Shown piece after piece: positions 38,641 through 52,386 of a stretch of DNA of 64,000 bases. The notes below the pieces were generated by a model. It did no database searches. It was not told where the DNA came from and saw only the letters and a list, made by a program, of their open reading frames with translations. A program made the translations under genes and the position numbers. Source of the stretch: Syngnathus acus. Its lineage: Eukaryota; Chordata; Actinopteri; Syngnathiformes; Syngnathidae. Location of the stretch: NCBI RefSeq assembly GCF_901709675.1, contig NC_051095.1, positions 12,601,956-12,665,955 of the forward strand. The letters are read 5' to 3'. Position 1 is the first letter of the stretch. Every line of letters starts with the position of its first letter.

Positions 38641-39819
38641 TCATGCTCGATGTTTGTTTTGCCATTTTCAGTAGACAGCAAGTGGCAAAATGGCTGCCCC
38701 CCTGAGATGGATAAAACTGATGGATTTTGCCCGTTTAATTCACATTACACAAAGACTAGTCTACTATATTGTTTCGACTACGTAGTTGAGCAGCAGAGAA
38801 ATTGCAATGATTTTTTTGGGAGTTGATTTCCCCTTTGAAAAACTGTGGGAAAACAATATTGTAGAAGTGCATTATGGCCTGACGCCGGTGAACTTTCCAA
38901 TAAAAGTCTCTAAGGGCCACTGGAAACAATAGAAAATTTCTGACACAACTGTATCAGCATAACCCAAAGATGCTGACACCAATCAAAAAGTTCTCTACCT
39001 CGGATATGTCCTGAAGAAACCTTCCTTACATCCTTGTTGATCTCAATATAGATTCCCAAAATAGTCAAGTTTGGTACTGATTTGCCAGGGGAGAGTGTGT
39101 TATTCAGTTTCCAAATATGACTCTGTCTAAGCTGAATCTTTCAGAAAACAGCAAACACCTTTTTTTTTAATACACCATTTTTCAATACTGCACATGCGCA
39201 GGTCCCTTCTCCTTACCCTTCCCTGTTGTTTTTAGGAAACGCCTCCACACTCACATGCATGAGCGCCATATTTGTCAAAGATGTCAAAAACTGCCTTTCT
39301 TTTGCGAGAACCTTTATCATCACAAAGTTCATCAGCCATTTTCACTCAGAAGTCAAGTAGGGAACGCGACAACTAAGCCAGTGCCCAAAATTCAAGGAGT
39401 TTTAATCACAAGATACACGTGTGTGCAGAGCATGGATATCAACAAGGAAATAAAACTTGGAAAACAGATTGATTGACAAGTTAATTGCCATTATTCAGGC
39501 CAACATTGATTGTTTTTTCTGGTCCCACAGAGCATGCGGTTTATATATATTAATATACATATTTTAAGATGACCAATTTAATGGTCAGTGGGGAGAAATT
39601 TGAGAAATATTACAAAATAAATTTAAATAAGATCCTCTGTAATACCTTTAATAAAATGTCCTATTGTACCTAAAAGCAACATTTCTCCGGACATTTTGGG
39701 AGAACAACTGGCCCTAAAAATGAACTCTGATAAAGCTTTCAACACATGGGGAAACCATTTCAAATATTCCTCCTCTTTCTCTATGTTAATTGGTTCATCA
39801 TTAACACTCCTAGCGCCAA

Positions 39820-40060
39820 CTCTTCATCTGAATTGTATGATTACCTGACACTAACGATATGATGACATCAGGTTATTGAGAGAGTCGTCTCAATGTCTTT
39901 CTAAGCGGCAAATCAGATCCTTTATTGTTTAGGTCTAATTATCACTGGCTGTTCAAGTCTGATAGAGACAAACAAGCATGATGAATAGCTTTTGTTTGTC
40001 ACATTATTAGAATGACACAATCCCATTATGGTAGGCCACCTCCACAGACAAAGAAACAGA
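39820..40060. promoter_or_regulatory. Candidate conserved non-coding element
   Basis: Contains ATGATGACATCAGG, CCTTTATTGTTTAGG (SOX-like ATTGTT core) and GTCTAATTATCAC (homeodomain-type core) in complex, repeat-free sequence with no coding frame. Texture-based only. Confidence 0.27.
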
Positions 40061-42599
40061 GCAAACTCACTTAATATGCATTACGTAGGCTTCAATAGTG
40101 AAAAAGAAGAAATGAAAAATAATAGTCTTTTTAAAATGAAATTTAAATGAATAACTTTTGAACCTTTTTCAATTAGGTTCACTGACTGGCTATAAGCTAA
40201 GTGTGGCAGAAGTTTTTTTTTTTACCTTTTCTCCTTTCCTATATGTAGTCCGTTTGTGACAACATTAAATACATGTAAAGGAAACATCAGACTGGGAATA
40301 AATGAATTTTAAGTTGAAAATTGAATAAACTCTATTGCACCATCTAAAGAGAAATGCTGTACATAGCTTCAGTGTTGTTTCTAAATTTGAAATATCGATT
40401 CACATTACTTCATATTATTTCACATTTGAATCATTCATTCATTCTTTTTCCACATTTGATAGACAGAGACTTTTGATTTATTCAAGGTTGATGCAAAAAC
40501 AAAACAAAACAAAAAACTTCCAGTACATTGAGAAAGCTGTTTGTTTATAACTTTGATTCTGCTCAATAAAACAGATGCTGAACACAATCCTAAAAAGATT
40601 GGATGTTTGCATGTGCTTCTGAGAGGATGCTGCAAGGCAAAGGCACACTCAATAATCATTCTCGGAAGTCTTAAGTGCATGTTAGACACCTGTAAACATG
40701 AGGAATGCAATGTCTGAAATATTGATGGTTGTACTTGGGTGAGAATACATCTCTGCATTTTGGAGACAGGGTGAAAAGAACCTGCAGGGTCACGGCAGGT
40801 GAAAAAGTCTTTCAGCTATGACTGACGACTTAAAGCTTTTGGCATGCTGTTCCCCATGATTGCTACGTCTGAGATTTGTCTTCCTGCGTCCAATTAATGA
40901 CTATTGGTATTAAAGGCTCTGCTTGAACTCTTTATAAAATATCACAGCTCATATATGCATATGACTTTGTGACCAACAGGTTGGCACTTTCATCCAAGGT
41001 TGGAACATTTTCACAGCCAGCGCTAACTCAACCTGAAAAGTTTACATCCTTCAATTAGTGTGATGCCAATATTAGTTTTTTGTATTGAGACAAATCGGGT
41101 TAACACTTTAATACTCCTATTATGGAACTGTGCTTTTTGCTTCGCCTACCAAAACTGACTCCACTGACTTGAATGGAATTAGCTCCACTTGCAGGTTTTG
41201 CACAGCAGGAAGCTTTTGTTTGAGTCTTAGCAATGCTATTGTGGGCTTGGATAGTATTAGTGCTCACATATAGAAACTGTAAATGGAGGTGAATCAGCAT
41301 GCATTGTGGGTCCAATTAAAATTTTCAGAGCTGAAGGATTTTTTAACAAAAGATAAGAATTGCATTTTTTTCACATCAATATTGCAATTGGATATGCATT
41401 ATTTAAAGTTAATCTCTACTACAATGAAAAATACCATACAAATATTATTCTTATGCTAAAATAAAGGCAAACGATGGACATTAGTTGCTGAATCACAAGA
41501 CTTGCAGTGTTTTGAGCATTCACTATGACAATGTCACACAATCCTACCAAGCAAGTGTCTTAAAATAAATCAGTATGTCTTGAATCAGATTAGAACAGAA
41601 ATAATAACAAATCTGTAGCTTTATCGTTCCAACTTTTTTCATTTCATGAAAGACTGGCTGTGTTGACGTTGGTTAATAAACCTGGTTTTCATTCTAGTGA
41701 TTTTTTATGTTTTAGTGTTTTCAATTGGAGTGTCCAGAGTCACAATTCCAGATGAATGCTCCATCCACTAAGACTTATACGCAGTGGTTTGTTTTCCCCT
41801 TCCCATATTTCTCATAATTACACGGAGTGACCTCAGGGCAATGAAGCATAGATTATTATTTTTTATATTATCCAAACAATTGGGACTTTGCACACACTGA
41901 ATTTGAATTTGTACTGAGAGGAAATGTTGGTGCCTTGGTGATTTGTTCCAAGGCTAGAAAATCAATTCCCATCACAACAAGGTCTAAAAAGAATAACACA
42001 TGAAACAACCTAATCTAAAATGTAGCGTGACTCACTGTTGAATATTTATAAATCACTGTGGTCTTTGTTAACAGGCCAAGACATTGGGATGTACAGTGAG
42101 ATGACAACGTGTGTTTACAGTTGAGAGGCAGATCATCCTTCTTGTCCTCTTGAGGCCAAATATTCATTTGCTTCGGGTTTTTTTTTTTTCACACATTGAC
42201 CGTTTTGTGCCTCAATTACCAAGGGTTTGCATGTGCATACAAATTTGATTGCAGGTATGCTGACCCAAGATTTAAAAACGTTATGCATGATGGGCACATA
42301 TAGTACATCCAAATACCACACACTCTGCAAGTGTTCAATAAAACAAACATGGCTTTTATCTGCTTGCTAAGTTCCCCACATTATCTTTGTGATAGAATTC
42401 ATTATACATTACACTTCCATTTCCATCACCAGAATTTGCACTTGCGGTGCCCAACCAAGAGTGCAGGCAACCCGTTTGAGCAATTTCAATCTTTTTTTTT
42501 TTTTTTTTGACTCTCTGCACCTGACTTCCATTTCTAATTTCATACAAACACAAACATGACGGCAACCCTCCTTCCCTTCCTATTAAAATCAACACTAAT

Positions 42600-42740
42600 C
42601 TAGCAAGATGTCAGAGGCCTGGAGCTCAGCCCAAATCCAGCCATGCATGCGGGTCCACGGGTATAAATGCAGGTGTGAAGGTTAATTGCTACCAGATGTT
42701 GATCCTTATTAGTTCGTTAATCAACTGAAATCATCAGTCT
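42600..42740. promoter_or_regulatory. Candidate conserved non-coding element
   Basis: A GC-balanced repeat-free block including GGTATAAATGCAGGTGTGAA (a TATAAA-like core next to a T-box-like GGTGTGAA), GGTTAATTGC and GTTCGTTAATCAAC. A core-promoter reading is possible but no transcribed feature lies next to it. Confidence 0.25.
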
Positions 42741-45700
42741 CCTGTGGTGGAAGTCCAAAATCTAATAGGTTTCTATTTAGTGTGCTTACTTGGGGTAGTG
42801 CACTGACCAAATGAATGCATTTAAATGCCTCCTGTGTGGATGGAAAAAGGAATAGCTGTGACTTTTACTTGTAAGGCTCATTTTAGACACATTAAGACAC
42901 GTTTAAGTGTTTTTATTCCTATTACAATGCCTGATTGCTTGCTGGTTGTCTTATAACTCTCCCTAGTCATTGGCTGTGTCTTACTGTCTCGTTCTCACGA
43001 TCCTCACAATCCATTTCAACAGTGTGATGAGGGAGGTTTGAAAATGCCTCGCAATTTAGATTTTCATTAAAAATGCAACATGCATTGTGGCTTTAGTTGA
43101 AGAAGGAGACGGGGACACAAAGGATATACTTCATCAGAGCGTTAACCTGAAGTTTTGGTACGAAATAGGAATGAACAATAGAGAATTATCTTTTTCTAGG
43201 CAGCACATTTTCTCCATCTTTTGGCATAGAATAGATGTCAGTCCATCACACTGTACTTCAATTGAGGGTATAAGGAAAATTGAGTTTTTCAAACTTTGCT
43301 TTTATAACCTGTCACACCAGATGGTTCAGTTGAGACAAAAATGAAGCTTCATTTGGTTGACCTTTGATTTGTTTGTGATTAATTTGGCTGAAAGGGAAAT
43401 AAGTGAATACTGAACACCCACCTGGAGACGCAATAGATTCTCTTTGTGCTCTTTAGATACAAGAAAGAATACTGAGTCATTGCCTTTTGACAAGGTCAAC
43501 GCACAAATGTGTTTTGGCTGCATCAAGATGGGAAATGTGCCTGACCACACTGCATATGTTATGTTTGATACAACCACTGGGGTGCAAGTACATCTGTTTC
43601 TACAGCGTGGGCAATGGGTGAGAAAATGACAACTGCCGCAGGCAGAAAGCAGCACCGACTACACCTCGTGTGCAGCGTAAGATCGGACTCCTTGTGTTAT
43701 GTTTGCTGGTGTGGAAGAGCTGACTCGAGGTGTTACTTATTCAACTAAATGGACACGCGATTAAATGGAGCAAGCATTAAAAATAAAAAAATAAAACAGA
43801 AAAGCTAAGAAGTAACATGTAGCCAAGTCTTATTAAAAAAAACGATGTAACTGAAAGAACATGTGATACATGAAGTGAGAAATCAAAACAGTCTTGGTTA
43901 ATTGGGGAAAAACGTGCAGATAGTAATGAGAACTATGAAGACTCAAACTGTGCTTCAACCGAGTGACACGGTACAGTTCAATTGACCATGGTATAGTTTG
44001 GAAAGGTTTGGGAAAAAACTATTGATCATGTATTCTGGGATTACAAAGTGGGAGGTTCTAAAATGGACAGAAAATTGGAGGGGAGGAAAAAAATGCCACC
44101 CACTCCCCTCAAAAGGCCCCCATGCCCACCATGACCAACAACCAGTCCAGCCCTAGTTACAGCCAGGAAAAATTTAAACTGCATTTTTGCTTTTATCGAA
44201 AACATTATGGTGTTGATAATATACTGTATTTTGGGGCCTGTATAAATGTCAAAACGTGGGAGGTTTTAAAATTGGCAATATCTGCTCTTCTACTTGTCCA
44301 CTTTAGGTAGGTACGAAGCCAGCTGTGGCGGGGTGGAAGAAAGCCAGCCTTTTTCACATTGCTCATGAAAGCCAGAATTCCGCTTTATTTTCCTGTTTTG
44401 CCGCTCTACGTGAAAGTGGATGAAGATGCCAATTTCCTGGTTCCTGAGATATCATCAAAGGCCGGATGGCGGCTGTGTGAAAGTCGTCTCACTCATAAAA
44501 GTGTCCGTCCGTACGTGCACTCGGCACCAGGACACACTTGGCCGTAGCTCGATGACAAACTTGATGGTTGTGTCAGACTTGCGGCCCCATAATCATGGGC
44601 CAAGCAATCAACCCATCACCACTCGCTGTTGAATATTCATGCTATAACGTTATGAGTTTTGGTGAGATAATTTCATAAAGTTTGTAGTCTACATGGAGCT
44701 TGTCGATACCTGAGTTACCCGAGTTGACGATTGGATATTTTTACATTTGAATGTATGAGCAACTGGACTCACCAAAAATATGATGGATGACCATACAATA
44801 ATGAGTATTTATATTCTATTGTAATCGCAACAAACCAGGGTTATATTGGCTATAGTTTTACATCACTAAAATAAGTGATTCATTGTAACCTCGTTGTGGT
44901 GGACAAATAAACCAAAATATTGTTGATAAGGATAATTTTATTGATCGATATGAGCAGGTGTAAGGGGGTTTTGGGAATTTCCGTTTTCCTATATCCCATT
45001 TCTATGAGTGTACTTGTATGCCTTCCATATCAGGAGAGGCAGCACTAGTATTCTGTTTTGTGTTCCTCAGTTCAGGCATTACTGCAAGAAATAGTTTATT
45101 CAGATTCTATTTTTGTGTAAACGTGCAGCCAAAATAGAGGCAATATATCACAGTAAAAGTATACATTCTCTTGAAAAAATGTAGTGGGCTAATAGTTAAA
45201 GCTGCAAGCAATATAAATAAAGCACAGTACGTAAATAGTATGCTTAAGGACAGTAACAAAGTATGTGCACAGCATCACATTACAAGACTACACGAAGAAA
45301 TATAGAATCATGCTGAAGTGTCGAGGGTTGGATAAATTGCACAAGCCCGGCACACTCATCGTCTATGGCAACAACAAGGCCATACAAGAGAAATAAATCT
45401 GGAACTTGATCTGAGCTACAGTCAGTCTCATTTGTGGGGATTTACTGTAAATGGGACAGTTGTTGTGACACAGGCGCAATACTCAGTTTGGAGAGGAAAG
45501 TTTTAATTAAATATTGATGGCAACTACAAAGCATTCAACCAAAGATGTCATTTAAGTAATATTAATATGAATACACAGGGTAACTCCAAATTGCTAGAGG
45601 CATGTTTTTGAATATTGTCCTTCAGGGAGACTCTCCGGTGCTTATTGGTTTGCTCAGGTTACGCTCCTAGAGAAAATGATTTGACTTATTGGATTTTCAA

Positions 45701-47924
45701 ATTTGTTTGAAGAAATAGGTAGGACATTTGATGTTCAATAAATCAACTCCGAGGTAACATTGTCCTTTTTGATGATGAAGAATTGCATCATTATCCCAAT
45801 AGAACTGCAATACCTTTTACCACAAGGATTTAAGGGGCTCACACACTTGAACTGGCAGAATAATTTCAAGCGTCATGCCTAACCTTGACGACTCACAATC
45901 ATCAACTTGCAAAGCTCGCCAGTGGCACTTAATCGCAAAAGTAATGACTTTGTGCTGTAAACAGGGATTTAGGGATTCACTCTTATTTATGTGGGAAGAT
46001 GAAAGACACACTGGATTAGAAGAGAAATGATAAATAATGAGCATAGGCAAGGACCAATGAATATTAAAATCCTCCAGAGTCACAACTCCTGTCAAGCTGA
46101 TGACTGAAAACGAAATGCATTTGGAGGTGCAGGTACGTACATGTGTTATGGAACAATGTAACACTTGGAAAATAACACTTAACATTTGATAGGCACATTT
46201 AAAGACAATGTGGAGGCCAGGAGTTCATGTTGTAATGAATTGAAGCGCTTCATGTAATGCCTTTGCTGCAATTTTATGAAATCTATGGAAAATAATTCAG
46301 GGGTGGGGCTAGATTTTTCTGTTTTGTTTTGCTACATCTCATCAAGTCATGTGGGAACATGATAGTCTCCATGGTTGTTTGACTTTTGAGAACTATTGCT
46401 TTGCTTAAATGTCATGTTGGACTTTTGAGAGGCTTAACTAAAGGTTTGTGTTTGTAGCTGGGGCTTCATTCAGTCCACCCAAGTGAAATGATTACTACAT
46501 TATGTTATGTGCTTGACATGCATGAATAGTAGATCATGTATGAACAGAGGTGACAAAAGAACCCACACTTTACACTACAAAGTTACTAAGTACACTTGTG
46601 TGTAGAAAAAAAGTTCTGATTGCTAAAGTAAAAAGGAGAGACTCTGAGATGAACATTAGTACAAAAATAAAAAAACTGTAAATTTTGCAGTGCACACTTT
46701 TGATAACTTGGAACAAGAAAAAGAATTTTTTTTGTATTTTTAAACAAAGTCAGCGAGTGTTGGCGCAAGGCCGCAGGCTTTTATGCCATCTGTTGCGTCA
46801 TCGTAATGAATTCTCCCTGGTTCTCAATCGATTAGTTCAGAAATTCAGGAAGTTTCAGCTTTCACTGTCTTGTCATCTACAGAGATTGAAAAAGTAAAGC
46901 GCCTTACAAAGACAAAGAAGTCAAAATGTTTTGAGCAAAAGCTAAGTTGTCAGGAAAGTGAAGACTCAAGATAACTGAACGATCTTCAGAAGTACAGTGA
47001 GTATTTCTACTTCATTATTTCCTACTATTTTATGATGATTCCATTGGTTTGCGAACAAATATTTTCCATGATAAATGCACATATACGTATATATTGCTTT
47101 ATTTACATTTCCGCAATGCAGTGATCACCAAACACCAAATGGGATGGAGGGCTAAATTGATATAGTACCCACACACACTTCTAAGTTTCCCATTAGCCAT
47201 CATCAAACATTTAAGGCAGCATGGCCTTTGTCTGACAAATTGCACAATGTTGGATATGTGAACACAAGTGTTGTCCTTTATCCAGGCTCAACTCACTTGT
47301 AGTTTACAAAGTTTGACATTCGAACATTTTCTCACGTTTTTGGTGTAGAGCATTGGGGGTATGCAAGCATAATCCATCTACATTTGCTTGTTTTGACGTT
47401 TTAAGGATGAGAGATGAAAGGTTAATTTGCCGGCTGCGGCGAAAGTATCTGTCGTCCTTGACGATAAAACACTGGAAGGGGGGGGGGGATAAAATTTTTT
47501 AACAGCCAGTAATTCTAGAATAAATTGAACTACAATGAATTTCCCTCTTTCAAACATGATTTCACAGTACAAATTTTACATATCTAAAAAAATAATTAAA
47601 TGAAAATAATTTAAAGGAAAAACACGGTTTTATGGCCAAGCATTTCATCAAAACACTACAAGAATTGTTACTGGACAATTTTAACACCAGAATCACAGCA
47701 ATCACTCTTTGCAATAATAGTTTAAATATGACCAGTTTGATATTCTGAGCTAGCAACAATAAGTAATAATATAAAACATGTTACTCTCTAAAGCCCTGGC
47801 TGCATGCATAATTTACAGTAGAATCGATGCACAATAATTCATAGTTTAAGGCCAAATTAAAGTCTCATGATAATGTTTTGTTTCCATGCAGTCAGTGTGC
47901 AACATCAATCCCCACTCAGAGATT

Positions 47925-48027
47925 AAGTGTAAATGTGAGTGTGAGCGATTGTTTGTCTCTGTGGTCTATATGCCCTGCTTGACATCGACTAGTTGTCCAC
48001 ATTTTGCCTGGATACTCCAGCTTCCTC
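47925..48027 (+). mobile_element. Decayed SINE fragment
   Basis: 'gtgagtgtgagcgattgttt' followed by 'gtctctgtggtctatatgcc' matches the central-distal body of the ATGGATGG-tailed SINE family; it continues through a diverged 'gactagttgtcca' and ends near 'gatactccagc'. The tail is missing and divergence is high. Confidence 0.52.
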
Positions 48028-51000
48028 ATGATAATATCCCCATTAAAAACACGATGTACGTAAAAATCCTTCTTTAGCTTGAATTTCCTTTGGCATCATT
48101 TTTGGTAAATGTCATTTTCATGCAAATGGCCTGAATGGATAAAATCCAAGTTTTATCATAGTAACCTTAAAACCATCATTTTCATAGGATATAATCCCAG
48201 ATAGTCCCCATTTGAAAGCAGACATGGACAAACAGAAGAAAGCAAAAGGGCATTAAATTGGCACAATTGTAACAAAGTCATGAAGTATAATTACAAAGGA
48301 TGAGTCACACAGCCACATGTTGTTAGACTAATGAGAAGAGGGAAGGCGGGGGGGGGGGGGGCGGACATCAGATAAAAAAAAAAAAAAACGTCTGAAGAGC
48401 GACTCGTCGAAACCGATATGTTGGTAAATTGGGTTGTAAATCCTTTTTCTCTGCTGGTTTACGGAGAAACCAGTGGCTAATTGAAAGCCAATAACTACCT
48501 TATCTGTTTCAGAAATGATACGTAACAGTAGTGATTAGAGAGTTGATTTAATAAAAAAGGAGGCACCAAACTTTATACAATAGTATCATGTGTCTAGCTT
48601 GAAAGAGAAGTGATTTTTATCATAATTTTTCCAAGCCATTTAGCCAAAATGGCGGAAATGACTACAGAAGAGACGAGTTGAATGGGGACAGCTAACCAAT
48701 TAGTGAAGCAGGAAGCAGTGCCTCAAAAGACAGCTTACTGCGGCACGTCAGGTTTTTCCTGCCTTCAATATTGCCAGTAATGTGCAAATGACGTGTATCA
48801 TAGATGTCATGATGCACCCCTGCTGGCACAAAGCAATCCCTCATAGAGGGAGATTAACTTTCATCGGAGAATTGAATATTAAACTCACTTGCACCTTGGA
48901 GTTTCTGTTCATCCTCCTCTCATTTGTGATTATCAAGTTGACCCATATAACACAATAATAATATCAGAGAAAGAATTCATTTCTGTTGCTGGAGCTATCA
49001 TCATGATGTTGAGCCTTGCAGAGAAACTGTGATGGGCTTCAACTGGAGCTAGACTGGCATTAGTCTCGCCAGAAACCACAACACCATATTTAATCAGAAA
49101 ACATTGTGCCATTGCGAAGTGTCAGTGATATTTCGGTACTTTCCACCAATGACGTTTTTGACATAAATGTGCTCACTCTTAACGATTCTCTGATTGATTC
49201 ATTCCAATACCCACTGAAAACCGATTGCGATGCGGCCATTGTAAATGCCTTGTCGGCAGTACAACGAAAGTCACATTGGCAGCCTCTGCTGTGCAGATGT
49301 GCAAGAGGGGGCCTTCTGCCACCAAGTATGTCTAAATTAAAACATGTAGCACTCACAAACTTGGGCTTCACTAAAGCCATCTGAAATGCAGAGACCTTAG
49401 TGTGTTTATGTAAAGAGGTGCTTAGGAAGGAAAGCTTAAAAAAAATAATCCTCCCACAGCCTCTCTTCTAGTCCCATTGCTGATAATTTACACAGGCAAA
49501 GACGTCAGCCAAACAAAATGAAATTTTTCAAAGCGTTCAGAGCACTCCCCAGACACATGCCCGCACACATGCAAATATAATACCACTAGTCCATGTAATA
49601 AGTCACAAAGTAAGCCAGCTTCACAAAACGGAGCAAGCATATCAATCAAAAGGGGAGTCTGTTTGATGTTCACTTTCAGCATTTATTTGCTCACCACGCG
49701 GTAAAGTGATTATTTGGAGACATTTATTGGAATAGAGGATCAGTTAAAGATCACTGTTTAATTACAGTTGTCATGGAAACAAGGGTTTGTTTTAGTGGTT
49801 GTCTGAAAGCCTCAGCATGATCTCTTTTCTGCGAGAACTGGTTCCATTCAAATTGAGATGCCATCCGTCAAAGTAATTCCTCAAGAAGAATTTACTATGT
49901 ACTTATTTTCTTCATCCTTTAAATCCTTTGTCTTTATCTCTTGTGTGCTGCTTATTCAGCTTTGCATTCACATGTACCGTGGCTATGACACCCCAAAATA
50001 TAACATGTAAAACACCACAGTTTTTAAAAATCAAGAGAAGTAAACAAACAGGTAAAATGTAAAGCTATATTATTATTAAGGGGTTGATGAGAGCCACTTT
50101 AATTGACTGCGACCGTGAATGTGATTGATTCATTCTGACCACAGGCAAATCCCAGGTGTGAAAGTGTGTGCACACTTGTGCAACCACATTGTCCTATAGT
50201 GATTTTCACCCCCGCCTTGAAGAAAAAAAGTTTTAATTTGAGATGTAGCAAATTGGTTTGAATTTAAAGTGAATTTATAACTATCTTACTTGTATATATG
50301 TATAAAAAAAATGTAAAATGCAGTTAAATATTCATAATTCGTAACATGGAAATTGCTAATTGGACACACTATCCCCACTGCAAGACATAAAATACATTCC
50401 ACTTCTTTCTCTATTGGCATGCGTTAAAATATCACAAGGATTGCGGGCGCTCTGATTTGGCAAGATGGGAACACCAGATATGTATCAGTCTTTACAATAT
50501 TGCTTATTTTTTCTATCAATACCTCAAAATCGCCGGTCCAAAATACACTTAAAGTACCTTCTTTTCAGTTGGCACAGAGAGGCAAATAGTCTAGTGCATA
50601 GTGTTGCATGTCTGTTGCTGGATAAGCTTAAGGTGGAACCACAAGAAGGTGCAGAATGTACTTGTAAGTAAAATATACAAGAAACGGTACTGGGCGGACG
50701 TGGCTCAGGAGCAACAGCAGGTCATCCAATAACTGAGTCCAAAGTTCAAACTTATTTATCGATTTACTAAACTGATTATGCCTGATTGTAGCAGTGACAA
50801 TAAATCTACTCCCAGCCTTCCCTTTATTGACCTTTTTATGGTATTTAATAAGGTCAACATTTGGTCACAATGGCATCATTGGTATGACAGGCCCAAATGA
50901 CATGAGGAACATGATGTACCGTAGATGACATGCAATGGTCCGATCCCCATTCATGAAACACATGAATACCACCCGAAGCACCGTGTGGAGAATAGGAATT

Positions 51001-51974
51001 GGAGGAACATGCAAGAGGGATGGAAGGAATGATTCCATTTAATCATAATAGTGGCACTTGTCATAATTGTATTTTAGAACCAATCAAGAATCAGACCATT
51101 CCCCTCTAATTTTGGATATTACAAATTAATTTTGTGCTCCTGTACTTATTCTGCCAAGTTGTCACCTTGGGCTAAATGATATGTAGCCCGAACGACACTG
51201 AAATCTTGTAAATCAAACCGTTTTCATTAAAATAATTAGACAACACAACACAGTGTGGCAATTTAATCCTCTTAAAGGTAATTGACTTTGTTTGTGTCCA
51301 GGAAGTACTCAAACAAAATTCCCTAGCCACCACATCTGCCTCCTCTTGAAGCAGAGGGGCAGAGGCTTAACTCTGAGCCCCTCCCAGCACTTCTTACCCT
51401 AATTCAAATTAAGGGCCCAGAAACTTTGTTGATAAAACTCACTTTGGTCACTTGTGTCTGTGATTTTGTTCTTTTCTACACGAGTCACAGGTTGTGACTT
51501 TTAGTGGGTGTTCTTTCCACTTTGCTTTTTGTTCACAGTCAAATTAGTTAGGATACAGCTGGCATGAATGGGTTGGCGGGTGGGCTGATGTATCTAAAAT
51601 ATTTCCACATGAATAGTTATTAGGACTGAACATCTTTTCAGTCAACACGAACGAGTCAATGCTAAATCATTAGTCTCTGACACTAGGCAACCATTCACCC
51701 CTTTGGGCATTTTCGAATCTTCAGTTAACCTAACAAGGTTTTTTCACTGTGTAATAATAATATATTGCATTTGAATCCACAAACATATATCATGTAATAC
51801 AGAAGTATCAGATTCAAACCATAACGCTGTGAGGGAACAGTACGACCCAACGTTGCACTGTGACGACAATCCTTTTACGGGACAATAGCGCTACCGTGCA
51901 CTTTAATTGCTTCAATTCACGAGGTCATGCTCTTGTAGAGCACCGTCGGCATACTGATGTAATTATTGGGTGAC
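48028..51974. other. Non-coding DNA with purine tracts
   Basis: No gene supported. A G14 run (48348-48361) is followed closely by an A15 run (48374-48388). A pair of opposing open frames at 49090-49384 has no recognisable domain on either strand. An X-box-like 'gttgtcatggaaac' lies at about 49767-49780. Confidence 0.45.
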
Positions 51975-52386
51975 AAGGGCCCAGCCGAGCACAGCCCAAA
52001 GAGGGAACATGGCTCCCCCTTCCCGTGGACTCACTACCTGTGGGAGGAGTCAAAGGGGTCAAGTGCATAGTTAGCTGGGTGACGGCTGAAGGCCAGGACC
52101 CTGGCAGTCCGATGCCCGGCTGGAGAGTCTGGCTCTCGGGATGTGAAATATCACCTCTCCAAAACAGAAGGTCCCTGAGCTGGTTTTGGAGCTCAAAGGA
52201 TTGTGATTAGATAGAGTCGGGCTTGCCTCAACACAGAGTTTGGACTCTGGTACTGGTCATCTTGAGCAGGTTTGGACTCTTTTCCAAGCAGGAGTTGCGA
52301 ATGGTGATAGACACCAAGCATAGGGTGGCCTTCCTGCACTGTGACCCTACCCTAGATGAATGGAAGAAAATGAATGATGGATGGTG
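51975..52386 (+). mobile_element. LINE 5'-region relic (endonuclease start) joined to a 3' tail
   Basis: 'ccagccgagcacagcccaaa' followed by 'cacctgtgggaggagtc'-type sequence is the conserved untranslated leader and start of an apurinic-endonuclease-type LINE reading frame common in fish. The decayed coding part includes, in broken frames, a tract near 52185-52250 reading as a degenerate VGLASTQSLDSGTG and then WTLFQAGVANGDR at about 52267-52305, which is the endonuclease N-terminal region. After about 52340 it jumps to 'gtgaccctaccctagatgaa' and an 'aatgatggatgg' tail, the element's 3' end. Most of the element is therefore deleted. Clade not assigned. Confidence 0.78.

Larger units (their letters stand above)
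36075..47924. other. Long non-coding stretch with candidate conserved elements
   Basis: Nearly 12 kb without a supportable gene or intact mobile element. Candidate conserved blocks at 38400-38640, 39820-40060 and 42600-42740 are listed separately. Poly-T runs lie at about 42179-42190 and 42491-42509, and a G11 run at about 47478-47488. Two related ~45-bp segments lie near 44010-44070 and 44210-44275. Confidence 0.45.

Noticed and set aside
46540-46690. Degenerate 'agaggtgacaaaagaacc ... aaagttactaagtac' resembling a common fish hAT element
   Set aside because: Similarity is too weak by eye and no termini are visible.
49090-49384. Opposing open frames of 96 and 92 codons, considered as an exon
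   Set aside because: Plausible composition on plus but no clear acceptor or donor and no domain. It should be included in a protein search but cannot be called.
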